A stretch of 64,000 bases of DNA from Phycisphaerales bacterium. Its GTDB lineage: Bacteria > Planctomycetota > Phycisphaerae > Phycisphaerales > UBA1924. The translations under genes were made by a program, and so were the position numbers. Below the pieces are notes generated by a model. That model saw only the letters and a list, made by a program, of their open reading frames with translations, did no database searches and had not been told where the DNA came from. The stretch is from positions 62,001-126,000 of the forward strand of contig JAGQON010000001.1 of the NCBI GenBank assembly GCA_020427395.1. The letters run 5' to 3'. The first letter of the stretch is position 1, and the number at the start of each line of letters is the position of its first letter. This document shows, one piece after another, positions 1 to 8,694 of this stretch.

Positions 1-2
1 AC

Positions 3-227
3 GCGCTTACGGGGCTCCCAGACAACGGCACTTGCCCTGAGTGCGGCGTAAGGTATGAGAAGGCGATCTGCCAGAAGCTCTATGAGTGCATCTATCGCAG
101 CTACAAACCGGATCAGAACGAGATGAATCGGCGAGATCGGGAATCGTGGACGCGAGCGATCCGGCTACGCGATGGTATTACTCCGCCTTCCCCGCCAGAT
201 GACTCACATCCTTCCCCGGCCAACTGA
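3..227 (+). CDS. C-terminal fragment of a zinc-ribbon protein (gene runs in from the left edge)
   Basis: The frame is open from the left edge to a TGA at 225-227 and gives about 74 residues. It starts ALTGLPDNGTCPECGVRYEK and ends in a Pro/Ser-rich tail. The 'L-x-GL-x(4-6)-CPECG-x-x-Y' pattern is the second half of a two-CxxC zinc ribbon common in planctomycete proteins; the first CxxC would lie outside the window. The intact zinc-ribbon membrane protein at 39776-40291 carries the same signature, so a membrane protein of that sort is possible, but nothing N-terminal is visible. The last 50 bases overlap the end of the convergent GlmU-like gene. Function unknown. The motif is seen directly; the family resemblance is inferred. 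Confidence 0.55.
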   Translation, partial: ALTGLPDNGTCPECGVRYEKAICQKLYECIYRSYKPDQNEMNRRDRESWTRAIRLRDGITPPSPPDDSHPSPAN

Positions 228-1455
228 ACGACTCCTGCCCCGTCACCGTTTCATGCAGGATCGTCAGCCGCCGCGAATAGGCCTGCGACTGCTTGATCCC
301 GCGTCGTCCCATGGCCGTCATCGAGACATCGACGAACTTGCCCAGGCGGTAGTGCTTCACGCCCGCGTCGGTGTGCCACGAGAACGGCTCGGTGGTGCCG
401 GACATCGCGCTGCTGGCCGCGAACATGGTCCCCGTGCCCACGATCGCGCCGGTCATGATGCGGGTGCCGATGGCCGTCTTGGTGTGGTCGCCCATGGTGA
501 CGCCGAGGAAGGTCTCGCCGGTCTTTTCCATGCTCGCGCCGGGCGCGGGGCGGGCGGTGACCTCGCCGTAGGTGTTGAGGAGGTTGGAGTTGGTGGTGTC
601 CGCACCGAGGTTGGCCCACTCGCCGATCCAGCTGTCGCCAAGATGCCCGGCGTGTGCCTTGTTGGCGTAGCCCTGGAAGACCGAACCGCCGACCTCGCCC
701 GCGACCTTGCAGACCGGGCCGATGGCGGTGTTGGGCTTGATGTTCGCCTGCTCGAGCACCGTCGAGCCCGGGCCGATGTAGGCCGGGCCGGTGATGATCG
801 CACCGGGGCGGATGGTGGCGTTCTCTTCAATGACGATGGGCCCAGCGGTGGCGTTGAGGATCACGCCGGGCATGACCTGCGCCTCGCGTGAGATCGCGAT
901 ACCCTCGGTCCCGATGATCGTGACCCCCAAGGGCGCTTCCTCGACCTTGGCCATGCTCTGAGCAATGACCTGCAGGTCAAACTCGAGCGACGCGTCTCGG
1001 AAGTATCTCCAGTCCCACGGGCGGCGCATGAGGTGCTTGCCCTCGACCGCGATCGGCGTCATCTCGGGCTGGTTGCCGCTGAGCAGATCGCGCACACCGC
1101 TCTCCGTCAGCCGCACGGCGATCATGTCCTGCGTCTCTTCCTCGATGAGCACCTGCCCGACCTTGATCTCCCCGATCGCTCGCACCGGCAGCGGGCAGCG
1201 AGCGTTGATCAGCAGCACCTCGTCATCACCTCCCTCGGGCGGCTGGTTCACGGGCAGACTGGTCAACTCGCCGGTCAGCTCGATCATTGCCCGCGGCACC
1301 ACGACGCCGATCGGCACGAGGTCGAACGCCTGCGTGAGTCGCTCGGAAATCGTCATCGCGCCATTACGGATCGCGTAGGTCGGACGCAGGTCATTGAGCG
1401 GGGAAAGGATGCCCTTGCCGTCGTCGAACAGGATCGCTTTGGTTTGCTCTGCCAT
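178..1455 (-). CDS. GlmU-like putative sugar nucleotidyltransferase with left-handed beta-helix
   Basis: A protein of 425 residues. The N-terminus has LSPLNDLRPTYAIRNGAMT, typical of the alternative bacterial GlmU-like family (a nucleotidyltransferase-like N-domain joined to an acyltransferase-like C-domain). Residues about 175-350 show hexapeptide periodicity, and the stretch NKAHAGHLGDSWIGEWANLG followed by ADTTNSNL is a family hallmark of the left-handed beta-helix. Such proteins are thought to act on amino-sugar phosphates feeding UDP-GlcNAc-type precursors; the exact substrate is not established here. The gene starts 27 bases after mreD on the same strand and probably ends the mreBCD operon, which fits an envelope role. 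The ribosome site is weak (GTGGGTGT just before ATG). A separate GlmU-type uridylyltransferase lies at 25805-26590. Confidence 0.75.
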   Translation of the reverse strand: MAEQTKAILFDDGKGILSPLNDLRPTYAIRNGAMTISERLTQAFDLVPIGVVVPRAMIELTGELTSLPVNQPPEGGDDEVLLINARCPLPVRAIGEIKVGQVLIEEETQDMIAVRLTESGVRDLLSGNQPEMTPIAVEGKHLMRRPWDWRYFRDASLEFDLQVIAQSMAKVEEAPLGVTIIGTEGIAISREAQVMPGVILNATAGPIVIEENATIRPGAIITGPAYIGPGSTVLEQANIKPNTAIGPVCKVAGEVGGSVFQGYANKAHAGHLGDSWIGEWANLGADTTNSNLLNTYGEVTARPAPGASMEKTGETFLGVTMGDHTKTAIGTRIMTGAIVGTGTMFAASSAMSGTTEPFSWHTDAGVKHYRLGKFVDVSMTAMGRRGIKQSQAYSRRLTILHETVTGQESFSWPGKDVSHLAGKAE

Positions 1456-1482
1456 ACACCCACAGTGTAGGACAAATCACGC

Positions 1483-2049
1483 TCAGATATGGCGCGCGAA
1501 GCGGGTCGGAACGGTCGTCGAGAACCCGAACACCGGCCCAAGCGCGAAGAAGATGAACGAGAGCAGCAGGGCGCTGATCCCGGTGTAGAGCGACGAGAAG
1601 AACCGCTGCTGCAGTTCGTTACCGGCATCCCAGACGAGCGATGAATCCCCAATCCCCCGTGCGGTGAAGATCGCGATGACGACGATCTGGGCGATCAGCA
1701 TCACGAGGATCGACATGACGACCATGGTCAGCGGGTTGCGTCGGATGAGCATCCCTCGAACCGCCATGATGAAGTGCACACCCAGCAGGTACCCGAGCGC
1801 GTGCGGGCCAATCACGGTATATGTGCCGCCGTCTACCGCCGGGATGGGTTTGAGCAGGTCCATGACAATCCCGAGTAGGATCGCACACCAGAAGGTCGGT
1901 TTCCGTGGTGCGTTGATCCCGACAAAGACCAGTAGCGGAACGACCATGCTCGGGTGCACCCCGCCGGATCCCGCATCAAAGACAGGGAGCAACGCGAGTT
2001 CCAATCCAAAGCACACCCACGCGATCAGGATGAAGACGAACCAGTTCAT
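1483..2049 (-). CDS. mreD: Rod shape-determining protein MreD
   Basis: A protein of 188 residues that is almost wholly hydrophobic, with about five to six predicted membrane segments. It has the family-typical interior sequence LLGIVMDLLKPIPAVDGGTY and the conserved 'G.HALGYLL' region. MreD is the integral membrane partner of MreC and MreB in the elongasome that guides lateral wall synthesis. The ATG overlaps the mreC stop (ATGA at 2046-2049), so the two are probably translationally coupled. Identity rests on hydrophobicity, size and position directly after mreC, because MreD sequences are weakly conserved. Confidence 0.85.
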   Translation of the reverse strand: MNWFVFILIAWVCFGLELALLPVFDAGSGGVHPSMVVPLLVFVGINAPRKPTFWCAILLGIVMDLLKPIPAVDGGTYTVIGPHALGYLLGVHFIMAVRGMLIRRNPLTMVVMSILVMLIAQIVVIAIFTARGIGDSSLVWDAGNELQQRFFSSLYTGISALLLSFIFFALGPVFGFSTTVPTRFARHI

Positions 2050-2915
2050 GGTCGATCCTCCTGATCTTCCCTGTCCGGGATCCGGAAAGTTACCTCGGGT
2101 AATCTGCGAAGATCATCGAAGGTGGGACGGATCACGATTTGTGGGCGTAGGGGTTGTTCCGGGTCGGGCTCGATGCGTTCGATCGTGCCGATCATCAGCA
2201 TCTGCGCACTCGTCGGCCATTGAGAATCGTACAAGCGGACTTCTTGCCCGACCTCGATTCGTACTGTTTCTTCGAGCGACGGGCGGGCGACTTCTCCTCG
2301 GAGGGTTCCATTGCCGGTTGGCCTGAGGAAACAGCGTACCTGTTCTGTCCCATCGTCGTTGAGCAGTACAACTCCCATGATCGGTTGCGCGCCAGGGGCT
2401 GTAATCGGAAGCACTTGAGCTGTTTTCCGATCGACACGACTCACGCGTCCTACAAGCTGGGTCGTTTCGGACACAACAACAGTGCCTTGCGTCAGCCCTT
2501 CTACATTTCCCGTGCGGATGACGAGAATGTCGCCGGCCAGGTTATTCACGCGGGGTCGTACCGCCAGCCTGATGCGCTCTTTGTAGAAGGTGTCATCAAA
2601 CTTGAAGCGCTGTTCCATCTGACGCGCGAGCCGCGCGTTCTCTTCTCGTGTCTGCAGAAGATCAAGCTTGAGTCGTTCGACTTCGTTGAGCAACGCACGT
2701 TCACGCTCACTCGCTGCGGGATTCGAGATCCGGGCGGGAACGATCGTGTCGACGACGATTGTCATCGGGTGTGTAATGGGGACAATCGCGACCTGGACCT
2801 GTGCGGAGAACCAATCCGTCCACTTGAGCAAGCGAGCAGGGAGGAAAGAGAGAATAAACAGCACCACGATTGTGATCGGCATCGACCATCTCGCAATCGG
2901 GTGTTGGTGGTACAT
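2046..2915 (-). CDS. mreC: Rod shape-determining protein MreC
   Basis: A protein of 289 residues. It has a single N-terminal membrane anchor at about residues 13-30, then a coiled coil at about 68-110 rich in Glu, Leu and Arg (ASERERALLNEVERLKLDLL). A beta-rich periplasmic domain follows, with the family-like segments 'LVGRVSRVDRKTAQVLPIT' and a Gly-containing C-terminal half. MreC is the bitopic scaffold that links cytoplasmic MreB to periplasmic wall enzymes. It lies 51 bases downstream of mreB and overlaps mreD by four bases, which makes an mreB-mreC-mreD operon. The C-terminal tail is acidic (REDQEDRP). Confidence 0.9.
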   Translation of the reverse strand: MYHQHPIARWSMPITIVVLFILSFLPARLLKWTDWFSAQVQVAIVPITHPMTIVVDTIVPARISNPAASERERALLNEVERLKLDLLQTREENARLARQMEQRFKFDDTFYKERIRLAVRPRVNNLAGDILVIRTGNVEGLTQGTVVVSETTQLVGRVSRVDRKTAQVLPITAPGAQPIMGVVLLNDDGTEQVRCFLRPTGNGTLRGEVARPSLEETVRIEVGQEVRLYDSQWPTSAQMLMIGTIERIEPDPEQPLRPQIVIRPTFDDLRRLPEVTFRIPDREDQEDRP

Positions 2916-2966
2916 TGTTTGCCTCGTCGGTGCGTCGCGTGCCCGTTTGGGCGCGACGCTACACGC

Positions 2967-4016
2967 TCAGATGTCCGAGTTATTCTCGAGGGTTTCCTTC
3001 CACTCCTCGATATTCTCGAGATAGATCGCCGTCCCTCGTGCAACGCAGGTCAGCGGGTCTTCGGCCAGGGTCACTTCCAGACCCGTCGCCTTGTTGATCT
3101 CGATCGAGAGCCCACGCAGCAGCGAGCCCCCGCCAGCAAGCATGATCCCGTTGTCCACCAGGTCCGCTGCGAGTTCAGGCTCCGCCCGCTCGAGCGTTCG
3201 CGTCACCGCTTCGATGATGTTGTACACCGGCTCGTGCAGCGCCTCGCGGATCTCTTCGCTGGTGACCTCGGTCTTGCGGGGCAGGCCCGAGACCATGTCA
3301 CGCCCACGCACTTCCATCTTGGTCTCGTCGCCGATGCGGGCCGCCGACCCGATCTGGATCTTGATCCGCTCGGCCGTCTGCTCACCGATCATCAGCGAGT
3401 AGTTCCGTTTCATGTGGGCGATGATCGCCTCGTCCATATCATCGCCCGCGACCCGTACCGACTCGCAGTTGGCGATGTCGGCGAGCGTCATGATCGCGAC
3501 CTCGGTCGTGCCGCCACCGATGTCCACGATCATGGATGCCGTGGGCTCGGCGAACGGGAGCCCCGCGCCGATCGCGGCCGCGATGGGTTCTTCCAGCAGG
3601 TAGGTCTTGCGCGCCCCGGCGTGCTCGGCCGAGTCGAACACCGCCCGCTTTTCCACGGCCGTGATGCCCGAGGGGATCGAGATCACCACACGCGGCCCGA
3701 GCATGCGGACACGCCCAGTGACTTTGGTGATGAAGTAGTTGAGCATCGCCTCGGTGATCTCGAAATCCGAAATCACGCCGTCCTTGAGCGGGCGGATCGC
3801 CGTGATCGAGCCGGGGGTCTTGCCCAGCATCTCCTTGGCGACCCAGCCGACAGCCTGCCCGTTCTTGAGGACCTGATTGGTACCCTTGCGCACGGCCACC
3901 ACGGAGGGCTCGTTGAGCACGATGCCCTGCCCACGCACAGCGACGAGGGTATTGCAGGTCCCCAGGTCGATGCCCATGTCCACGCCGAACGGTCCGAGTA
4001 GGCGCTCATACCACAC
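2967..4016 (-). CDS. mreB: Rod shape-determining protein MreB (actin-like)
   Basis: An actin-fold ATPase that polymerises under the inner membrane and positions wall synthesis. It shows the phosphate-1 loop VDMGIDLGTCNTLV, the family sequence ITAIRPLKDGVISDFEITEA, phosphate-2 'IVDIGGGTTEVA' and adenosine-site 'IMLAGGGSLLRGL'. I prefer the GTG at 4014-4016: it is preceded by AGGGAGAC at good spacing and gives 349 residues, the normal MreB length, with an N-terminus reading MWYERLLGPFGVDMGID. An in-frame ATG at 4070 would add 18 residues without a visible ribosome site. First gene of the mreBCD operon. Confidence 0.96.
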   Translation of the reverse strand: MWYERLLGPFGVDMGIDLGTCNTLVAVRGQGIVLNEPSVVAVRKGTNQVLKNGQAVGWVAKEMLGKTPGSITAIRPLKDGVISDFEITEAMLNYFITKVTGRVRMLGPRVVISIPSGITAVEKRAVFDSAEHAGARKTYLLEEPIAAAIGAGLPFAEPTASMIVDIGGGTTEVAIMTLADIANCESVRVAGDDMDEAIIAHMKRNYSLMIGEQTAERIKIQIGSAARIGDETKMEVRGRDMVSGLPRKTEVTSEEIREALHEPVYNIIEAVTRTLERAEPELAADLVDNGIMLAGGGSLLRGLSIEINKATGLEVTLAEDPLTCVARGTAIYLENIEEWKETLENNSDI

Positions 4017-4157
4017 TGGTGATTGGTCTCCCTGGGGCGCACCCCGCAAGATGATGGGGTCCGGCCCCATCGGTGTGTGAATATAGGATAGCCCTCAGGG
4101 TACCCAAAGAGACGGGCTTCTGCGCCCCGATCACTCCGTTTTCTGCACGCAAGCACC

Positions 4158-4188
4158 CAGTCGGCGCAATTCCCGCAGGTCCGACTGG
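4158..4188. repeat. Inverted repeat between mreB and the aminotransferase gene
   Basis: CCAGTCGG (4158-4165) and CCGACTGG (4181-4188) can pair as an 8-bp stem around a 15-base loop. It sits just past the stop of the leftward aminotransferase gene and upstream of mreB. No T-run follows on either strand, so it may be a factor-dependent or weak terminator, or an operator for mreB. Confidence 0.3.
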
Positions 4189-4198
4189 TTATCCCGAA

Positions 4199-5380
4199 TC
4201 AGTCCCGACGAGCGAGGTTCTCGCGAGAGATCATCAGCTCCAGCGTCTGCGCCACCAGATCAACATCCCGACGGGTCAGGTCCGCGTAGAACGGCAAGGC
4301 GATCGTACGCTGGCTTACGCTCTCCGCGATCGGGTAGCTGCCAGCAGGAAGACCCATCGCACGCTGGTAGATCGGCTGCAGATGGATGCAAGGGAAGTAG
4401 TCCCCGGCCCCGATCTCGTGCATCCGAAGACCCGCGATCACCCGGTCACGCTCCTCCCGCGTATATCCTGCGGCCAATCGCACGACGAAGACGAACCAGC
4501 TCATCACGCTGCATTCGGGGTCGATGGTGGGGAGCATGAGGTCCGGCACATCGAGCAAACGCTCGATATAGCGGTTTGCGGTGTCATTGCGTCGCTCGAT
4601 CAGCTGATCAAGACGCTCCATCTGAGCCACGCCCAGCGCCGCGTTGATCTCCGACATGCGGTAGTTGAACCCGAGGCGTTCGTGGTGCAGCCAGCTGCCG
4701 GCCGTTGATCCACCGGCGATTGAGCCGCGCCCTGCCACCGCCCGACCCTGATTGCGAAGCGAGCGGCAGGCGTCGGCGAGGTGATCGTCGTTGGTGACGA
4801 TCATGCCGCCCTCGCCGGTGGTGATCTGCTTGTTGGGGTAAAACCCGAAGACTCCGGCTCGCCCAAAGCTGCCGGCCGGCACACCCCGGTACACCGTGCC
4901 CAGCGCCTCGCACGAATCCTCGATCAGCGGGATCTCGTGCTTGGCCGCGATCTTCTGGTACTCATCGAAGAACTTGGGGTTCCCGAACGCCTCGACCGCC
5001 AGGATCGCCTTGGTCCGGGGTGTGATCGCTTTCTCGATCAGCTCCGGGCTGGCATTGAGGCTGCTGGGGCAGATATCCACGAAAACCGGCTTGGCACCAA
5101 CATAGAGGATCGCGTTGGCCGAGGCGATGAAGCTGAAGGGCGTGGTGATGACCTCATCGCCAGGACCGATGCCCAACGCCACCATCACCATGTGCAGACC
5201 AGCAGTGCCCGAAGAGCACGCGATGGCGTGGGTCGTGCCGCACCGCTGAGCGACCAACGACTCAAACCGCTCCTGCATGGGGCCGATCGAGAGACGCCTG
5301 GAGCGGAGCACCTCCATCACGAGTTCTTCCTCGTGCTTGGTGATGTCGGGACTGCTCAGCGGGATCTCGTGGTGCGCCAT
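4199..5380 (-). CDS. DegT/DnrJ/EryC1/StrS family PLP-dependent sugar aminotransferase
   Basis: A protein of 393 residues, normal for the family. It has ACSSGTAGLHM (about 55-65, PLP phosphate contacts), LIEDSCEALG (Asp at about 155) and FGFYPNKQITTGEGG with the Schiff-base Lys at about 184. These enzymes transaminate keto sugar nucleotides (for example 4-keto-6-deoxy or 3-keto hexoses) using glutamate, usually for surface polysaccharide or O-antigen sugars. No sugar dehydratase or glycosyltransferase lies beside it, so the substrate cannot be named. It stands between mreB and dnaA on the same strand. Starts MAHHEIPLSSPDI, as many family members do. Confidence 0.9.
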   Translation of the reverse strand: MAHHEIPLSSPDITKHEEELVMEVLRSRRLSIGPMQERFESLVAQRCGTTHAIACSSGTAGLHMVMVALGIGPGDEVITTPFSFIASANAILYVGAKPVFVDICPSSLNASPELIEKAITPRTKAILAVEAFGNPKFFDEYQKIAAKHEIPLIEDSCEALGTVYRGVPAGSFGRAGVFGFYPNKQITTGEGGMIVTNDDHLADACRSLRNQGRAVAGRGSIAGGSTAGSWLHHERLGFNYRMSEINAALGVAQMERLDQLIERRNDTANRYIERLLDVPDLMLPTIDPECSVMSWFVFVVRLAAGYTREERDRVIAGLRMHEIGAGDYFPCIHLQPIYQRAMGLPAGSYPIAESVSQRTIALPFYADLTRRDVDLVAQTLELMISRENLARRD

Positions 5381-5445
5381 ACGCCGATTGTCGGCTCAAT
5401 ACCGCTGCTTTGGCAAGGCGCAACATCAGAAATGTGCACGCCCGA

Positions 5446-7023
5446 TCAGGCGTGCTGCACGCTCTGGGTCAGCCGTTGCGTCAGTTCGCTCAGCGGAAGC
5501 CCGTCAAACGGGCAGTCCGCAACAACCGCCTGTGCATCATTGAGGCGATCCTTGAACCGCTTGGCGGCCGTGATCACGGTCGAGTGGTTTCGGCGTCCCA
5601 GCTCGTGGGCGATCTCCGGGAAACTCTTGCTGGTGAGCTGCCGGGCAAGATGCACGATCAGTTCTCGTGCAAGAACAACCTTCTTCTGGCGTCCCTTTCC
5701 CCGCAGGTCGCCGATGCTCACACGCAGCTCAGAGCACACACCACGAATGATCGAATCCAGCGCGAGCGGGGCGTTGCTGGCGGGGGCATCCTCGCCACAA
5801 CGCAGAGCCAATGCCTTACGCACATGGGCGGCGGTGGGGGTAAAGGCCCCGGAACCGGGGTGCTGTTCGCGATCGAGGAGGCGGGCGACCGCCTGAATCT
5901 GCACGACGGCTCCCTCGAGGTCGCGCACGCTCGCCCCGCGACCGGCACCGACACGCTCGCAGATGACCCGGGCACACGCGTCGTCCACGATCATGCCACG
6001 CTTACGGGCGATCTCGTGCACAAGGCGTGCCGCAAGTTCGCGGTCCGGCTCGTCCACCCGGACGACCAAACCCGCGCTAAACCGTGAAGCCAGCGCCTGA
6101 TCGAAGCGGGCGATGGTCCGCGGGTGGGCATCGGAGGCGAGGATGATCCGGGCTCCTCCCAGCGAGAGCGTGTTGAAGATCTGCAGCAGCTCGTGCTGCG
6201 TTGCCTGCTTGCCGGCCATCAAATGGATGTCATCGATGCACAGCAGGTCGAGCCCGCGATACTTCTTCTGGAACGCATCAACCGTCCGCGTGCGGATCGC
6301 TGTTACGAATGCGTTGGTAAACGCCTCTCCGGTGGTGTAACGGACCTTGCACCCAGGTCGAAGTTTGCGGGCGAGCATAGTTGCGCCGCGCAGCAGGTGG
6401 GTCTTGCCCACCCCGCACGAACCATGCAGGAAGACCGGCACACCCGCCGAGGAAGATTCGACACACTGGCGGACAGATTCAAAAGCGAGCCTGTTGGACG
6501 CTCCCACGATGAACTCCTCGAGACGCGGCGTCCGGGCGTACGGCTCAGTGGAAGCAGGTAGCCGCTGGGCGACCCGGTTCTCCACCCCGCCCGTACGAGC
6601 GGGCGCGGGCTGATCGTGCTGCTCTGGGCGGTGCGATTCTTCGATGCGGTAGCGGACCACCGGCTCGGTCACGCCCAGGGCGAACTGGGCCGCGATGCGG
6701 ATCGATTCACCGAGGCGGCGCTCGATCATGTCCAGCGTGAACGCATCGCCCGCGGTGAGCTCGATGCTCCCGTCCTCAAGCTGGGACATCCCGGTCCGCT
6801 CGTTGAGATACCGCCGCACGCGATTCGCTCCCAGCGAGCTCACGATGTGCTCACGGATCCGATCGCACGCCGACGCCCCGACGGGGGCCTGCGTGCGGGA
6901 CGGGGCATCGGCGAGCGATGCGGTTCGGTCGGCCTGATCGAAGCGGAAGCTGCGTGGTGCGTCCGTGCCTGAGCCGTGCCGTGTTTCCTGCTGCGTGTGA
7001 TGCACAGTGAGCCTCTTGGTCAT
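5446..7023 (-). CDS. dnaA: Chromosomal replication initiator protein DnaA
   Basis: An AAA+ initiator that binds DnaA boxes and melts the origin. Domain I-like sequence occupies about residues 53-130, followed by a linker. Walker A is GSCGVGKT (about 201-208) and Walker B is LLCIDDIH (about 259-266), with sensor/arginine regions following ('LASDAHPRT', 'LASRFSAGLVV'). The C-terminal DNA-binding helix-turn-helix shows the signature GRRNHSTVITAAKRF. I chose ATG 7021-7023 (525 residues). An upstream in-frame TTG at 7090-7092 would add 23 residues but has no ribosome site. The domain I region is divergent from E. coli, and an extra Arg/Asp-rich leader of about 50 residues precedes it. dnaN is not adjacent. 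Confidence 0.95.
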   Translation of the reverse strand: MTKRLTVHHTQQETRHGSGTDAPRSFRFDQADRTASLADAPSRTQAPVGASACDRIREHIVSSLGANRVRRYLNERTGMSQLEDGSIELTAGDAFTLDMIERRLGESIRIAAQFALGVTEPVVRYRIEESHRPEQHDQPAPARTGGVENRVAQRLPASTEPYARTPRLEEFIVGASNRLAFESVRQCVESSSAGVPVFLHGSCGVGKTHLLRGATMLARKLRPGCKVRYTTGEAFTNAFVTAIRTRTVDAFQKKYRGLDLLCIDDIHLMAGKQATQHELLQIFNTLSLGGARIILASDAHPRTIARFDQALASRFSAGLVVRVDEPDRELAARLVHEIARKRGMIVDDACARVICERVGAGRGASVRDLEGAVVQIQAVARLLDREQHPGSGAFTPTAAHVRKALALRCGEDAPASNAPLALDSIIRGVCSELRVSIGDLRGKGRQKKVVLARELIVHLARQLTSKSFPEIAHELGRRNHSTVITAAKRFKDRLNDAQAVVADCPFDGLPLSELTQRLTQSVQHA

Positions 7024-7470
7024 CCTGGACCGCCCGTCGCGGTGCGCGTGCGCGATCCGATCGCGCTCCTTGCGCACCGCCTGGGCGAGCAATTCAAAGC
7101 ATTCAAACGAGTCCTTTCACCGTGCGAACCCGATCCGACTCGCGCACAGCCATCGCCCCGGCTCTTGCGAAAAGAGCGTTCCTGTGACGAGCAGCGCTGC
7201 GTGTTCAATGTCCCCGCGAGTCGATTCGCGAACGGGTTCGGGCCGGTCGATCCTGACCAGCGAGGGGCAGTTTAGCCCGACGCAATCCGAGCCGCAAGCC
7301 AGCGAAAAGTCACGATCGCCGAGTGCACAACGCAGTGTGCGCGTTTTCAGTGACTTCGGCGCTTCAACTTTTTTTCGTCCACCGTCGGGTCCGGTTATGC
7401 ACAAATCCAAGCGGGCAATGTGAACAAATCTTCACGCAACGAAAACACAATCTGTGCGCATCGGCGCAAG
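7024..7470. other. Non-coding region upstream of dnaA; weak candidate replication origin
   Basis: About 450 bases separate the dnaA start from the stop of the GNAT gene. The part from about 7320 to 7460 is less G+C rich than its surroundings and has a T-run at 7369-7376. It holds TTATGCACA at 7395-7403, which fits the DnaA-box consensus TTATNCACA, and on the minus strand TTGTTCACA at 7419-7427, one base off. Two boxes are too few to call oriC with confidence; autoregulation of dnaA by DnaA would also explain them. No protein-coding frame here looks real. Confidence 0.35.
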
Positions 7471-8499
7471 TCATGAACCCAGCGGCAACGGCGCAACAAA
7501 CCCGATCCGAGAATCGAAGCGAGAGAAGCCCAGCGACGCGTACACAGAGATCGCTGGTGCGTTCCGTGTGTCCACCGCACAGGTGACCTCGTGCACCGGG
7601 AGGTGACGAACACGCTCGATCCCATACGCCAGAACGCGTTTACCCAGTCCCATCCCGCGACCCCGCGGACCAAGACCCAGATAGACAAGCTCCACGCTGG
7701 CGCTGGCGGGGCAATGCGTCAGAAGGCAGCACCCCACGGGCTCATCGTCTCGGAAGATCAGCAGCCAGTTGCTCACATCAAAGCTGCCTGTCGCCATGTG
7801 TGATTCGATGATGTCATGGATCGAGCGCAGCCCGCACAGCTCCGGGCAATCCAAAGTGCCCTCGTAACTCGATTCCAGCGCTCTGGCGAGGTGCTCATAA
7901 TCGCTCACCTCCGAAGCCCGATCGAGCGAGCGGATCGGACGCACGACGATCCCCTCTCCCCAATCCTGCTCGGCCGGAACTGAGACGCCGGGACCGATCG
8001 GTTTCCGCATGTACGCCAGCTCGCCCACGCTGATCATGCCTGCACCAGTGCACACCTCCGGGGCCCACTTATGCCGAGGTTCGATGAGACACTGGGCCAG
8101 TGCGGCCCGCTCCGGTATCAGACTGAGCTCTTCAAGCGCTCTCCGCAGGCACGCCTCGATCTCCTCGCATTGGCGAGCCCGTGGGCCAAAGACCTTGGGC
8201 TGTTCCGGGCTTGAGTGGAACAGCATGGCCGTCCGACCCGATCCAAGCACCGCCAGACAGGTCTGGCGAACCCTGGGAGAGTTCGAATCATCCGCCGGGG
8301 CGAGCACGCCCCACATCAGATCCAGATCGATCCCGTGCGAGCTCGCCGATCGCATGAGGTTCTGCGCCGCCTTGCGCCGGTCGGGGCCACTTACCAGCCG
8401 CTCGCAGGCCCCGATTCGCAGCGTTTCGGGTATCCGCACGGCCTGGGGGGGCGTTCCCTCCGTCGACGAAGCGGGTCCGAATGGGGAAATCGCGGTCAT
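7471..8499 (-). CDS. GNAT family N-acetyltransferase
   Basis: A protein of 342 residues. The C-terminal about 170 residues form a GNAT fold: acetyl-CoA binding motif A reads YLGLGPRGRGMGLGKRVLAY, with the R-G-x-G-x-G pyrophosphate loop. Motif B follows as VDTRNAPAISVYASLGFSR. The N-terminal half, including an aldehyde-poor stretch with LAVLGSGRTAMLFHSS, resembles the extra domain of some long planctomycete GNAT proteins, but I cannot assign it. The transferred group is acetyl from acetyl-CoA; the acceptor is unknown. It is leftward, upstream of dnaA, and divergent from the secreted-protein gene at 8695. Confidence 0.8.
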   Translation of the reverse strand: MTAISPFGPASSTEGTPPQAVRIPETLRIGACERLVSGPDRRKAAQNLMRSASSHGIDLDLMWGVLAPADDSNSPRVRQTCLAVLGSGRTAMLFHSSPEQPKVFGPRARQCEEIEACLRRALEELSLIPERAALAQCLIEPRHKWAPEVCTGAGMISVGELAYMRKPIGPGVSVPAEQDWGEGIVVRPIRSLDRASEVSDYEHLARALESSYEGTLDCPELCGLRSIHDIIESHMATGSFDVSNWLLIFRDDEPVGCCLLTHCPASASVELVYLGLGPRGRGMGLGKRVLAYGIERVRHLPVHEVTCAVDTRNAPAISVYASLGFSRFDSRIGFVAPLPLGS

Positions 8500-8553
8500 G
8501 AGAGCTGGCTCGGGGGCGTTTGGGAACAGAAAACCCGTGCCGGGCGTACAGAT

Positions 8554-8581
8554 TTGACGCCCGGCGAGGGCACACTACACT
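8554..8581 (+). promoter_or_regulatory. Probable sigma-70-type promoter of the secreted-protein gene
   Basis: TTGACG (8554-8559) and TACACT (8576-8581) are separated by 16 bases, close to the TTGACA/TATAAT pattern. It would give a 5' leader of roughly 105 bases before the ATG at 8695. It lies in the divergent spacer between the GNAT gene and the secreted protein. Confidence 0.45.
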
Positions 8582-8694
8582 ATCATCCCACCACAGCACT
8601 TGCCGGCGTGGTTGTTCACGATTCGTCGGCCGCTGAAAACCAGCTCGATCCGAGCCGAACTCATCCACGCCGATCAACACGGGAGCGTGTGTTC

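Noticed and set aside
2154..4001. 615-codon plus-strand frame across mreC and mreB
   Set aside because: Antisense to well-supported genes, no family motif, Arg/Asp-rich mirror composition.
7323..7331. A third DnaA box near AGTGCACAA
   Set aside because: On the minus strand it reads TTGTGCACT, which misses the invariant final base of the box.
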